Shown here: positions 11,494 through 23,600 of the stretch, in pieces | Layout of the letters: each line of letters starts with the position of its first letter | Numbering within the stretch: the stretch's first letter is position 1 | NCBI RefSeq assembly: GCF_029227915.1 | Contig: NC_079877.1 | Coordinates: forward strand, 26,625,851 to 26,689,850 | Origin: Hydractinia symbiolongicarpus | Taxonomy: Eukaryota > Cnidaria > Hydrozoa > Anthoathecata > Hydractiniidae | Reading direction: 5' to 3' | Length of the DNA stretch: 64,000 bases | Program-made: the position numbers and the translations under genes | The notes under the pieces: model-generated | The model's database searches: none | What the model saw: the letters and a program-made list of their open reading frames with translations, nothing else | Told to the model about the DNA's origin: nothing

Positions 11494-14400
11494 GTAAGTT
11501 AAGGTTTTTATATTATGTTGTGCTTAGAGATTTTATATTTGCTTAAGAATTCCTGATATGCGGAATAAAAGTTGAAAATATTTCACTACCAAATATTTCA
11601 TTGACTCAACACACTATCGACGCAGTATAACTTTACGCGTATACTTCAATTTTCGCGTATGAAAACTTAAGGAAATAAAATTCTACAACATTTATTTACA
11701 ATTATTTCACAAAAACAAGCGTACTAGGTATCTGTCAATTTTATTTGGGTAGGAACTTCGCTGAGACAGTTTCACTAAGGGTTGTACTCTGTGCTTTTTT
11801 CTTTTTTCGCCTTAGTGCGTCGCGAAAGATACCTTTACTAAGCTTTTTAGTTAGAATTCTTTCACAATATGTACTTAACCGTTAAGTTTGAATTGGTTAC
11901 AGTATTATTATATAAGACTAGCATTCCAACCCGAACGGTTAAGGCGATTTTGTTTAAAGGAATCTAACGACATTATTTAGGACATCATATCCACTTCTGA
12001 TACCAACTAACACTTAGTTATTCCCACCCGAGTTGATGTTCCTAATTTTTATCCGCTACCAAGTGATACGGCATCACATTTTGACAAGCACCGGCTTGAA
12101 TAAGTTCAATAGCACGCAATTATTTACCGGTAAAGTTTTGTAAATTGAGAAGCAAATTTATAGGTTACGTTTTATGGTCATTGTTGAAAATAATTTACCA
12201 AAACATAAACCACTTTGCAACAGTCAAACACACACACCCGGATAGACAGAACATTTTATTATATCAGACTAGACGATTAGTCTGTGAAAATCCAGAAATA
12301 TAATCCATATAATCCAGACAATGTTATCTGTCATCTACAGTCCTTAAATTTTTAATAACTATTACAGTTGTATATCATTGTCTTATTTCTTTGTGTAGCG
12401 TAAGGGACATTCCTACAACCATCCAAAAAATATGATAAGACAGTGTAGCAGGCTTTACGCCACAAGTAATTATATATAATACTTCTATACTATTTTGACG
12501 AAGTTTGAAATCGGTAATGTCCACAGCACACTCAGAGGATACATGATCAGACTCAAACTCTTAAAATATGGAACCATTGATTATATCAGCAGGAAAAAAG
12601 AAAATTAGAAAGTCGAATCACAATGATAAACTCGATCAGTTAAGTCTTACATTTAAAGTCTGGAGGTTTTGCCCTTCTCTAAAAGAACAAAATTTTCTCT
12701 TTTCCAAGAAGTTAATTGTCTCATACCAACAAAATCCGACAAACAAACAAAGACTAGGACAAGATTTTTGTAAAAGCTACTAGGGCCTCGGGTGGGTCAC
12801 CTCAAAAGAAGTCCGCAACCAGTTCTTAACAGGAACTAGTCATTTCTTTCATCCATAAAACTTTTCATCTTTCTTAATAACTTGAACTTTTTTGTAAAGT
12901 AACATTTTAACAGTTGCCACCACCGAATGTATTTTGTCAACTGACTGGAAAAGACTTGTTCTGTAAATTGTTTTGTAAAGAGTAGCTAACTTACAATAGT
13001 ACTAATAACCAATAGTCTAAAAATGACAATAAATCAAGTAAGTTGACTTTGTATTTTATCTGAATTCAGGCAGCGTACATTTTTCTCAATTTGTCCCGAA
13101 ACTCTCCTTCGCTGTATAAGACAAGGCATTGGCTAATGCCAGTTTCAATAAATTGTCATGGCGATATTATCATGTATATGTCCGTCTTTTTTCCTTCTTT
13201 TATTTTTGTTTGCAAATTTTTTTAAACAGTACATTTTGAGATAAGGATTAGAAGAGTTTTATGCAATTTGGTCAGATTTAAGGTTAATAAATTCTTGATA
13301 TGAATTCTTTTCATTATTATTGTAATGCAAGGGACATTACAATAATAATGAAAAGAACATAGCAGTTTGTATGATTTTTTTCAAACATTGCAAATGCCTC
13401 CCCCTACAATAAAAGTATATTCAAGAAGGATATAATAATGCTTAAATACACAAGAAAACAAGAGGTATTTAAGTTTATATTCTTGTAATAAGGTGGAAAT
13501 TATATCTTGTACAATCTTCTGAATGGTTTGGTTATTACACAATGTTATTCTGAATGTGCGTGAATGAAGGGTAAAATCAATCTTATTGAGGCGTTTTCTA
13601 GTCCTTTTAAGATATTATAATCATGTTTTATATTTTCATTTGAAGTAACGTTTTGATATCTTCAATGTGTACGCAAAATCCGTCACTTCCCTTTGCAAGA
13701 CAAACGTTCGCACTTCTCGTTTTTGGATTGCCTCGACGGTTTTACTGGTCAAAAATAAGCAATGTAACAAATTCTATGTTTTGTTCACATGGTGTAGGTT
13801 ACTTTTTAACCTTTTTATTTTCTTTAGCAATTCCATAAATATTTGACGGACTAAAGACTTGTCTATATTATAATAGCGGACTTTTTGTCTTAACACTTGT
13901 TGTAACAGTAATAACCTTCGCATAATAAAATAAGGCTAGGACAGCTAAAATCTTCTATTTGCTTTTTATAGTTCTTTGTACTTCTTTCTTGTTTTTTTCA
14001 AAACTTTTGTTTGGCTTTACCACCTTTTTGGCTACGTAAGACCCAGTTGATAACAGCTTAAATATTTTTAAGCTGAAATGGAAATTCTATGTAAATATTT
14101 TCAAAGATTATTTTGCATCTTTAAAATATTAACAAAACTACGCACACAGTTATTAATTTAATATGTTTAGCTACCATAATGTTACTTTAATAAATGGCGA
14201 GAATATAACTATCTATAGAAAACTAACCAGAAAACAAACCGCCGAATTGTTAGAATGCTTTGTATGATTCCAATCCTATTTGCTGAATGCTGCTAGGCAG
14301 ACACGAATGTGAACTTAAAACATCTGCCAGTTCATCAGCAGTATGGTCAGACGATTTCAAGAATGACAGCACGTGCCAAAAACGCACTCCATAACAAAAC

Positions 14401-14525
14401 GAAGTCAATAATCATCTTTATATTTACGCATTGGATTTTAATTTCACTTGTGAACTTATTGCTACATATTGCGTGCGACGCCAAAACTCGGTCAATAATT
14501 TCTTATTTGTTATTGCAGATAAAAA
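11494..14525. other. Gene-poor stretch between the exon-11 ghost and the transporter start
   Basis: AT-rich non-coding sequence with no conserved reading frame. It contains the hairpin at 13305 and presumably the promoter and 5'UTR of the transporter. No TATA or initiator can be placed with confidence. Around 12240-12300 there is a GATAGACAGAACATT / TTATTATATCAGACTAG sequence resembling the dispersed repeat termini at 36020-36060. Confidence 0.45.
13305..13357. repeat. Perfect 23-bp inverted repeat (hairpin)
   Basis: The arms at 13305-13327 and 13335-13357 are exactly complementary, with a 7-base loop (CAAGGGA). The arms are AT-rich with a TTATTATTG core. This could be a small hairpin RNA precursor or a template-switch scar. 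Confidence 0.7.
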
Positions 14526-14618
14526 ATGAATTTAAAGAGCTGTTTCGTCAAACTGTTCACGCCTAGAGACGCAACACCATTACCTTGGAAAATGCTCTCT
14601 GCAATGCTATTCGTTATG
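14526..14618 (+). CDS. Transporter B exon 1 (start codon, start of helix 1)
   Basis: Codons 1-31, beginning MNLKSCFVKLFTPRDATPLP and ending in a hydrophobic run. The donor is GTAAGG, phase 0. The cytoplasmic N terminus carries Lys and Arg before helix 1. The next intron carries a PIF/Harbinger-type element. Confidence 0.8.
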
Positions 14619-17600
14619 GTAAGGAACTTTGTTGATATCATATTATAGTGAAGAGGAAGAAGTAATCAGACTCTTACATGATGGTTTTTGTCGTATGCCT
14701 GTGCCTTTAGATTATTGTTTGAGAAACAAACACTCAAACATTAGTAATTCTCCAAGAAGAAAAAAAGTAATAATTTTAATACTACTCCTTCGCTTTATTA
14801 TCATATTTTTACACAATATCCGCCACAGAGGCAGGCAGAGATGATCAGAAAAACTTTAACTTTCGCATTTTGAAATGATAAAACTAAGGGTCTTTTTATA
14901 TGAGAACCGGGAAACTCGCCTATCGAGTTTCCCGGTAGAGCGGGGTAATATCAACTCGGGTTTATATGCAAATTTGTCGTTTTCCGTCCCGGGTTTATAT
15001 GAAGAAAATTAGCGGGAAATTGAAAGTGGCGGGGTGAGTATATAAACAAATATGGCTTCCATCAACAGAACAAAGAAGATAGCGATACTGTTTATGCTTA
15101 AAACAACTTTGTTATCACTATTAGTTATTTCTAAATTTTTTTTAAAAATTACCATCATTTCAGACCAATTTAAATATTATTCGTATAAATATATTATTGG
15201 GCTATTATTTATCTCCCACACACTTCAAACAGGATAAAAAGTAAATTTTAGATCATTCTCAATTATAATTTCAGTCAAACCTGGTGTTTTCAGCATGATC
15301 ATGGTTTTGTTGTTTTTTTATGACAAATACGCTATAATACAAAAACAAATATATCCATTGATTTGCATTAATAGTGATAATTATTTGCTCTTCTAAAGCG
15401 TACATAAACCTTTTCCGTCCTTAGCCACCGGGCTTTTCTGTTTACATGGACAAATATCTATCCCGTTTGACCGGGATCCGGGTCACTTGCCCGGGATCTC
15501 GGTTGACCAAGTTTCCCGTTGTAGCCGGGGCGAGACGAATATGCACCATATGAACACGATTTAAATTTTCAGCGTTTTTCCGCGAATATCCGAGATCTCA
15601 GTCATGCGGGATATCTCGGTGGACCGAGTTTCCCGGTCTCATATAAAAAGGCCCTAAGTGGTTTACATAGCCCTGTCTATAGATGTGCTTATAGGCTATA
15701 TTTTTTAATACTAAATACACCAATGTAGTGGCTTTTCAAATAACAGAATCAGTACCGAATTCAATGTTGTATTTATAAATAATTTTGCCTTTGTGCAGAA
15801 AAGGAAGTTGCACAATTAGGTTTAAAATTATGGTGATAGCATTAGCCAAGTGACGTGAATCAAACAATGGCTAAGTGAAGAGATTAAAATTTCGTACGCG
15901 ATTACAAAACTGTACAACACGCACATCTCAGTTGCATTGTTTTCTTTACTTTTCCTTTAAAGTTCCAAATCAAGGATTTGTAATAGCACATTGCCTAAAG
16001 TTGAAATATTAAATTTTCCTCTTGTCATTCTCATTTTAGCAAAGTATACTTTTGTATTTGTTAATTTCAAGAGTTACTTGAAAGTTTGTCCCAAGCAGAG
16101 TATACTTTCAAATCATTTATTTCTTGTGACTATATGATGTTACCATTTCAGATACTGGAAACGATGAATATGACAATGATCTTTGCATATCTACCCAAAT
16201 TGGTGAAGGCAAGTTAGTTTAGAGTCTATATTATAATGTTCAACTTTCCGTGTGTAAGCCAATATGATAACTGCAAGTAGCGGTGTGTTTATTCCCCTGA
16301 ATTTTTTCATATAGTAGTTGAATAAAATCTGACTGAGGGCTGGTAACCAAATCTCAGGAAATTGATACGAGATGCTGTTTATGTGTTTGTTACGTTCTAC
16401 ACTGCTGATGGTTTCTTTTACTCTCCTGGCCGTTGTTCTGGATTCTCTGTCAATGATTTTCTTCTCATCCTAATTAAACTGACGACTTCTGCTCTAGCTG
16501 TGGTCTGCAATTTCGTTTTTCTTCACATCTCCGTTTCTCACTGCGCGCATATGTTCTTAAACTCGTTGCCTAAATTTTCTTTTTGTTTCGCCTATATACA
16601 CTACTTCATAATTTTAAATGGAATTTTGAAGATAACATTGCTTTGTTCTTCCAGGTTTATTTTGTCTTTTGGTTTAGATAAAGTGCTTCTTAGGGTGTCT
16701 TTAGAGTTAAGAATACATTTGATCTTGTGTTGTGTTAAGACTCGACGAAGGATCTCGCTCGTACCTGGTACGAAGGGTAGGAATGCTGATGCGATAAATT
16801 CCTCTGATGTTTCCTTGTTGTCTCCGCTGCATTTCTACTTGCGTGATGACTTGGTGACTGTATCCATTTGCGATTAATGCATTCTTTACATGTCGAATTT
16901 CTTCTTTCCTCTCCTTTCTGTCACCGACTACGCTGTTGGCACGATTCAGTAATGAATATTCAGTATGACACTTTCTTTGCAAGATTTCTGATGCTTTGAT
17001 TCGAAGTGTCTGCCTCTTCTTTTAGTAGCTTTGAGAGCTAAAGTAAGCACAAAAATCTGAAAGACTGTCATTGAAGAATGTAAAGAAAGACAAAGATATC
17101 ATGATTCTACCGGCTGACAAGGGAAGAACAACGGTGATCCTGAATACACCTGACTACATGAAAAATGTTTTGAGACAAACCAGTTCGAATAGTGGAGGGG
17201 GTTGTACAAATAAATGACATTATATGTTGAATTTTTGAGACATCAGATGTTCAACTTTCTTAAAGTGTTAATACAGATGTGAATCAAGGGAGGCCTGCCT
17301 GAGTCAGTATGTACAAGTGCATGATCTAGTATAAGGAATTATCTAGTTAATATAAAATAAAAACTTTTTCTTATATTTTTTTTACTAAGGGCTCCTGAAT
17401 ATCATAATAAAATAACATTCTTTTTTTGAAAGCGTGCAAAATTGAATAACTAGTGTTCATGATTTATTTAGTCGTTTGGAACATCAGAAGCTGATACAGG
17501 TGAGTTTAACTGTCTTAGAAATGCAAGCAGTTCTATACAGGTTAAGTAAAAGACAGGGTTCATAAAACCATTCCGATAATACAAGTATTAACATTGTTCT

Positions 17601-20600
17601 TGAAAAACATCTCTTGATGTAAGGGAGTGGCTTGGAAAAATACCTGGTTTCATGATATATTATTAAAATGTGTTTCTTTACATTTCTGTTTAAAGCATTG
17701 ACATTTAGAAAACTCTGAATCTTATTCGCAATTTCAAAAATTAGTTTTAAAAACTGCTTTCATTCCTCTCCTTTAAATAGTTTGTTAGTTTCCCACGTTT
17801 GTGAAACTCGCTAAGTTGCCCATATTTTTAAATTAAATGATGCTGCCTGAATAATGTTTCATAACTTCCATTGTAAAATGACTTTAAAATGACTTTGTTA
17901 AATAAACAGTTATAAAAGCTTGCTATTTCTAGGCAATTCTTTTTTTTCCTCCCTTGCAGGGACATTTTTATATCTAACATTTAACTTTTTATGTAGTTAG
18001 TGAAAAAGTGCCCAAAGCATTGCAGAACAAACTTTTCCCAATCTGAATCATTTGTTCAACAAGTTAAAGAGAATATAACATAACTAGCTTTAAATAGTCT
18101 CATTTTTGCCCATCATGGGAAGATGGGATATGTTACCTGGATTTAAATAGTCGATCTTTTAATTAAAGAACATCCCAATAATTATATTCAATAATTATAA
18201 ATATATTTTGCGCATAATCTTCTTTAAATATTTTTTGTTAGGCTATTATGCTGGCATCATTGCATCTTCTATGGGTATAGGACAAACAATCTTCAGGTAC
18301 TTCTTAATCTACCTAATGCAATGCTGTGTGTATTCAGACACACGTACAAGTAATACATTCTCTCACATACTTCTCGACAGCAAATTACATGCATTATTTT
18401 TTTTGTATTTTTATCAGTACTTTATCACAAATGTTTCATAGTTTCTAAAAATATCTTTAAATGAATGGGTTGTAAGTGACATCATCAAAATTTATTCCCG
18501 TATCTGTTCAACGTATTTGATAACTTTATGGGCCATCGTCAGAATAATTTTTTTTTATTATGAATAGTTATTTTCATTGCTTTCTATCAACGGGGGTGCA
18601 AAACGTTAATCAATAACTAAAACAAACAATTTGGAAACAAATTTAAATAACAGACTTCTGCGAAAATTGGAACTTGAATTGACGTCCATAATAAGGCATG
18701 GAGGTATCCACTACGTACATATTTTGTTATCAGTGTTTGACTGTCATTTGACCAATAAAGATTTGATGATGTAATGGGTGAACACTTAAATTTCTCCACA
18801 GCTAACGACTAATACCTAATATATCCTTAGTTTTGTTTTCTTTACTTTAGTGAGATTAGTTTCTTTAATCGCACTTGTTTTTAGTGCTTTTATTGGTTTT
18901 TATTTGCTTGTTTATTTCTACACCGTAATAAGAAAAACGCTTAGTTTTTTTAACAGCATTAATGTTAGTCCTTCAATCTTACAGTTTAATGTGGGGGTAC
19001 ATTGCAGATCGTAAAGGAAAGAAACCAACCCTCATCGCTTCAACAATTTTGATTATGTTTACCACTTTAGCATTTGGATTCACTAGTAACTTTGATTGGG
19101 CTGTTATTACGCGATTTATGCAAGGATCATCGTTAGGTTAGGATATGTTTTTAACTAACTAAACTGTTCTTCATATAACTAAGACCCCGTTCTTATTCCC
19201 ACGGTGACTTTTTGGGTCTTTTTTTCCTCGCCAAAATCTGTAGCATCTCAACCAAATAGAAGCACTTGAAGCAAATAATAACACACCGTTGTTTAAGATT
19301 TAACAATTTTACAATTTAATTTCAAATAGTGTTTTTTGTTTCATTTTTGTAGGTATTGTTTTAATCTCAAAATCCATAACTGCAAATGTTTGTGACGATA
19401 CAAATATGGCGTTTGCCATGTCAATCTTACTTTCAACAGTTTCGGTTGGTTTCATTATTGGACCAAGTGTAGCAGGTGCGTCTTTATAAAATTTCACTGA
19501 ATGGATTAGTTACAGTAAATAGAAATATATTTCGCGAATGAAGTCTTCTAACTTCTTGCTGTGGTCCTAATAGCAGTTTCAGTTTTATATTTTATCATTT
19601 TATATTTTATCATTATTATAGTATGCTCTCTATATCTTTCGATAACGCATAGTCAAAAAAGAAATAATAGTCTGTGTACTCGGCCATTCCGTGCCGTAAT
19701 AAAAAAAGTACTTAAAAAAACTGGGATGGCGGGAATAAAGGGCTACGAAAGTGAGGATTGATACTTGTTAGCTAGCTAGCCAGTTAACCAGCTTCCAAAT
19801 CTAGTTCTTTGTTTGATTAGCATCAATTAACCATCAATATATAGCCGATTAACTATTTTGCCCAGCATATATACAAGTGCAATACAAGTGCATAAACCAC
19901 TAAAATTAATATTCATGGTTAAAATATGTCACATACGGTTAAAGTAAATCAGAGGTAAGTTTAATGAAAAGCAAAAAAAAAAAACTTTGACAAAGCCAGG
20001 ACTTCAGTGAATGTATGCATTTTTAACAAAACTACCTGCAGAAATATACATTTCTCGGTGGCCAATTTCGAGTTGGGACAAAACGAGATTTTAAACAACA
20101 ATGCAATTTTGCCATGCTTACATTGAGTTTTTAATATCAGTAGGCACATTCGCCATCATTTTGTAAACATAGACAATGGTTTAACACAGATACTACAACC
20201 TTACCGCATTCAGTGGGCGTTTTGAAATCAAAATAAAATTTTATTTAGTCATTTTGGCCGAAATGAGACAGACCCAAAAAAGCTTTCATTTAGCCGAAAT
20301 TCATGAACAATTTGCATAAACACGAAACCCGATAAAAACGATCTCTTAAATAAAAGCTTTTAACATGCTGACATACTCACATTTTCTACAAAATTTCTTT
20401 ATTTAGCCAGCTATGTTAATGTCTAATGTGATCCCTAAATCATTCCTCTAGCAATATACAAAAAAACATGAAGGGACATGCCAAAATAAAATATTTTTTG
20501 AAATATATATATAAGCATATTAAAATTGGGTTTTTTTGGTTCCTAGCTTAAACTTGTTGCACATAGAAATAATTTGATCAATTATGTTAATATTATAAGC

Positions 20601-23600
20601 ATTAAGTGTGCAAAATACATAATGTTTCTTTAACATCTATATTATAATATGGAAGATGTTTTCTTTATATGGTAGTAGTCTAGTAAAGCTAGCTACACTA
20701 TGGAAGTTTGGACTGGTGTGGAGTTAACATTTTTTCTCAATGTTCAAACTTTGTTGCCCTATTTAACAAAAATAATCATAAATATAGGTAAAAAATAAAA
20801 TGTTTCTGGCAGAAAAAGCACCGTGGACTTCCTGCAGTTAATTCTCTCATCGTCTTCATTTGGTGCTCTTAAAAGTAGTCTCTGTACTATAAATAGAGGA
20901 TCGCGAGATTTTTCCGGAAGTAGCGCACTATAGCACGAGCATGCAGACTATTTTTTTCTTATGAACATTGATAACGTCAATTTGAAACTGTCAATGTTTC
21001 AGTAAGAGCATGGACTTATTTAGTATATTTTCACATCAAATATTTTATCATTTTATAGGTGTTTTGGCATTTCCTTCTGAACAATATCCAGATATGTTTT
21101 CTCAAGGTTAGCAATTGTATGGTGTCCAACTTCTGAAATAGTTCGTTTGTTCAAAAAATTTGTGCTGCAACACAAAGTATAACACTTGATGCTTTCTCTT
21201 ATTTTTTGTAGATTCTGTTTTTGGACGATTTGGTATTCTGCTCCCAAATTTACTTCTTGCTACTGGTTTTGCAATTGGAATCACTCTTCTTGTGTTATTT
21301 ATTCCAAATGAATCCAGGTAAAAATAAACCTCACAATTTTAATAATAAATTGTTTGAAGTATTTATAATTAGTTTTAAAATTACTTAGAAAACTTCACTC
21401 AAAGTTAAAGCAGATATTAAGAAGAGTAAAATTAGACATTATAGTATATTGTTTTTTATATTGTTTGTTGTTTCAATATTTATTTTTGTTGTTTGTTTGT
21501 TCTAATCGCTGGCACAAATTAGGCATCTAGTCCCCAACAGTCCTCTCTTTTTCGTTCTCGCAGCTATCTCCTTCTCGAATCTTTTTAGTCTACATCATCT
21601 TCAGGGAAAATTTTTAACTCGTTTTTATATAATATATAAATAATTTTATTACTTTTATTTATTATTGTACATGCTTTTCAAAGATTATAGACATTATACC
21701 TCGTTGGTAGTTACTATGTAGAAGTTGAACCCTCTAAGAAGTGTATACATAATTTCACAAAATCTTCCTTATTGCAAGGATTTGGAAAATAGGTCAAAGG
21801 GAATACAATGACCCTAAATAACACATAGTTTATCAGAAAAAACAAAATCAATAATATAAGAACACACACACAACAGATACAGTCAAAAAAATTGAGAAAA
21901 CGTATCATAAAAAGAATATCATTAAATGAAAAAATAAATAATTTTTACCGAATCGAATACGTAAACTGTTTCAGGCAACAAACTGATAACCAGAACAAAA
22001 CTTTAGTAGGCGCAATGGACCAGTCTAAAGACTGACAGTCAATATGACCTTTGCTACACGATTGATTTTATCACTGATGGCCCCTCGATATTATATTATT
22101 ATATTATTAAGGGCCTGATACACTTGTACAATATCACTGAAATATAAGTTATAATATCAATGTAATTTTATAAAATATGTTTAAAATATGGTTATCATTT
22201 CCTATAATTTGTTATAATATAGCTATAATATGTATAACTTCAACACTATGGCTATAACATTTAAATAAAATCAAACGAGTTTGATTTTATTAATATTGTT
22301 GCTGATCTGGTTTCGAATGGTTTTTCTTTGTGTGACAATAGATCTATTACCTGCTAGCGTTGTTGTGGCAACGATGTTATGAAATTATATGAAATTATAA
22401 CGATATTTTAACAAATTATAAGTATATTGTAGAAAAATTTTATATTATTATATTATTATATTATTATATTATTATATTATTATATTATTACATCATTACA
22501 TTATTACATTATTATATTATTATATTATTATATTATTATATTATTATATTATTATATTATTATATTATTATAATATTATATTATTTTATTGTTATATTAT
22601 TATTATATTCAGTCGTATGTAATTCAGCAGTATGCGATATCAAGTATATGCTCAAGATATTTGACAGTTTCTCCGCCATCTATAATTCATTTATATTTAT
22701 CAGGGGGGAGTAACTATAATAATATAATAATGTAATAATGTAATAATATAATAATATAATAATATAATAATATAATAATATAATAATATAATAATATAAT
22801 AATATAATAATATAATAATATAATAATATAATAATATAATAATATAATAATATAATAATATAATAATATAATAATATAATAATATAATAATATAATAATA
22901 TAATAATATAATAATATAATAATATAATAATATAATAATATAATAATATAATAATATATATATACAGTTATAATTTTTCTACAATATACTTATAATTTGT
23001 TAAAATATCGTTATAATTTCATATAATTTCATAACATCGTTGCCACAACAACGCTAGCAGGTAATAGATCTATTGTCACACAAAGAAAAACCATTCGAAA
23101 CCAGATCAGCAACAATATTAATAAAATCAAACTCGTTTGATTTTATTTAAATGTTATAGCCATAGTGTTGAAGTTATACATATTATAGCTATATTATAAC
23201 AAATTATAGGAAATGATAACCATATTTTAAACATATTTTATAAAATTATATTGATATTATAACTTATATTTCAGTGATATTGTACAAGTGTATCAGGCCC
23301 TTAATAATATAATAATATAATATCGAGGAGCCATCAGTGATAAAATCAATCGTGTAGCAAAGGTCATATTGACTGTCAGTCTTTAGACTGGTCCATTGCG
23401 CCTACTAAAGTTTTGTTCTGGTGATCAGTTTGTTGCCTAAAACAGTTTACGTATTCGATTCGGTAAAAATTATTTATTTTTTCATTTAATGATATTCTTT
23501 TTATGATACGTTTTCTCAATTTTTTTGACTGTATCTGTTGTGTGTGTGTTCTTATATTATTGATTTTGTTTTTTCTGATATACCATGTGTTATTTAGGGT

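Noticed and set aside
16362-16877. 171-codon frame on the + strand, the longest in the window
   Set aside because: It is antisense to the Penelope C-terminal and GIY-YIG fragment, whose minus-strand frames carry the recognisable motifs.
21714-21908. 64-codon frame repeated at 23503-23697 (IRFLNFFDCICCVCVLILLI)
   Set aside because: It occurs in both arms only because the arms are inverted copies. It has low complexity and no domain. Kept as part of the palindrome.
22441-22958. Regular short repeats resembling an array
   Set aside because: They are trinucleotide tracts without distinct spacers, in an animal intron. Not a CRISPR array.
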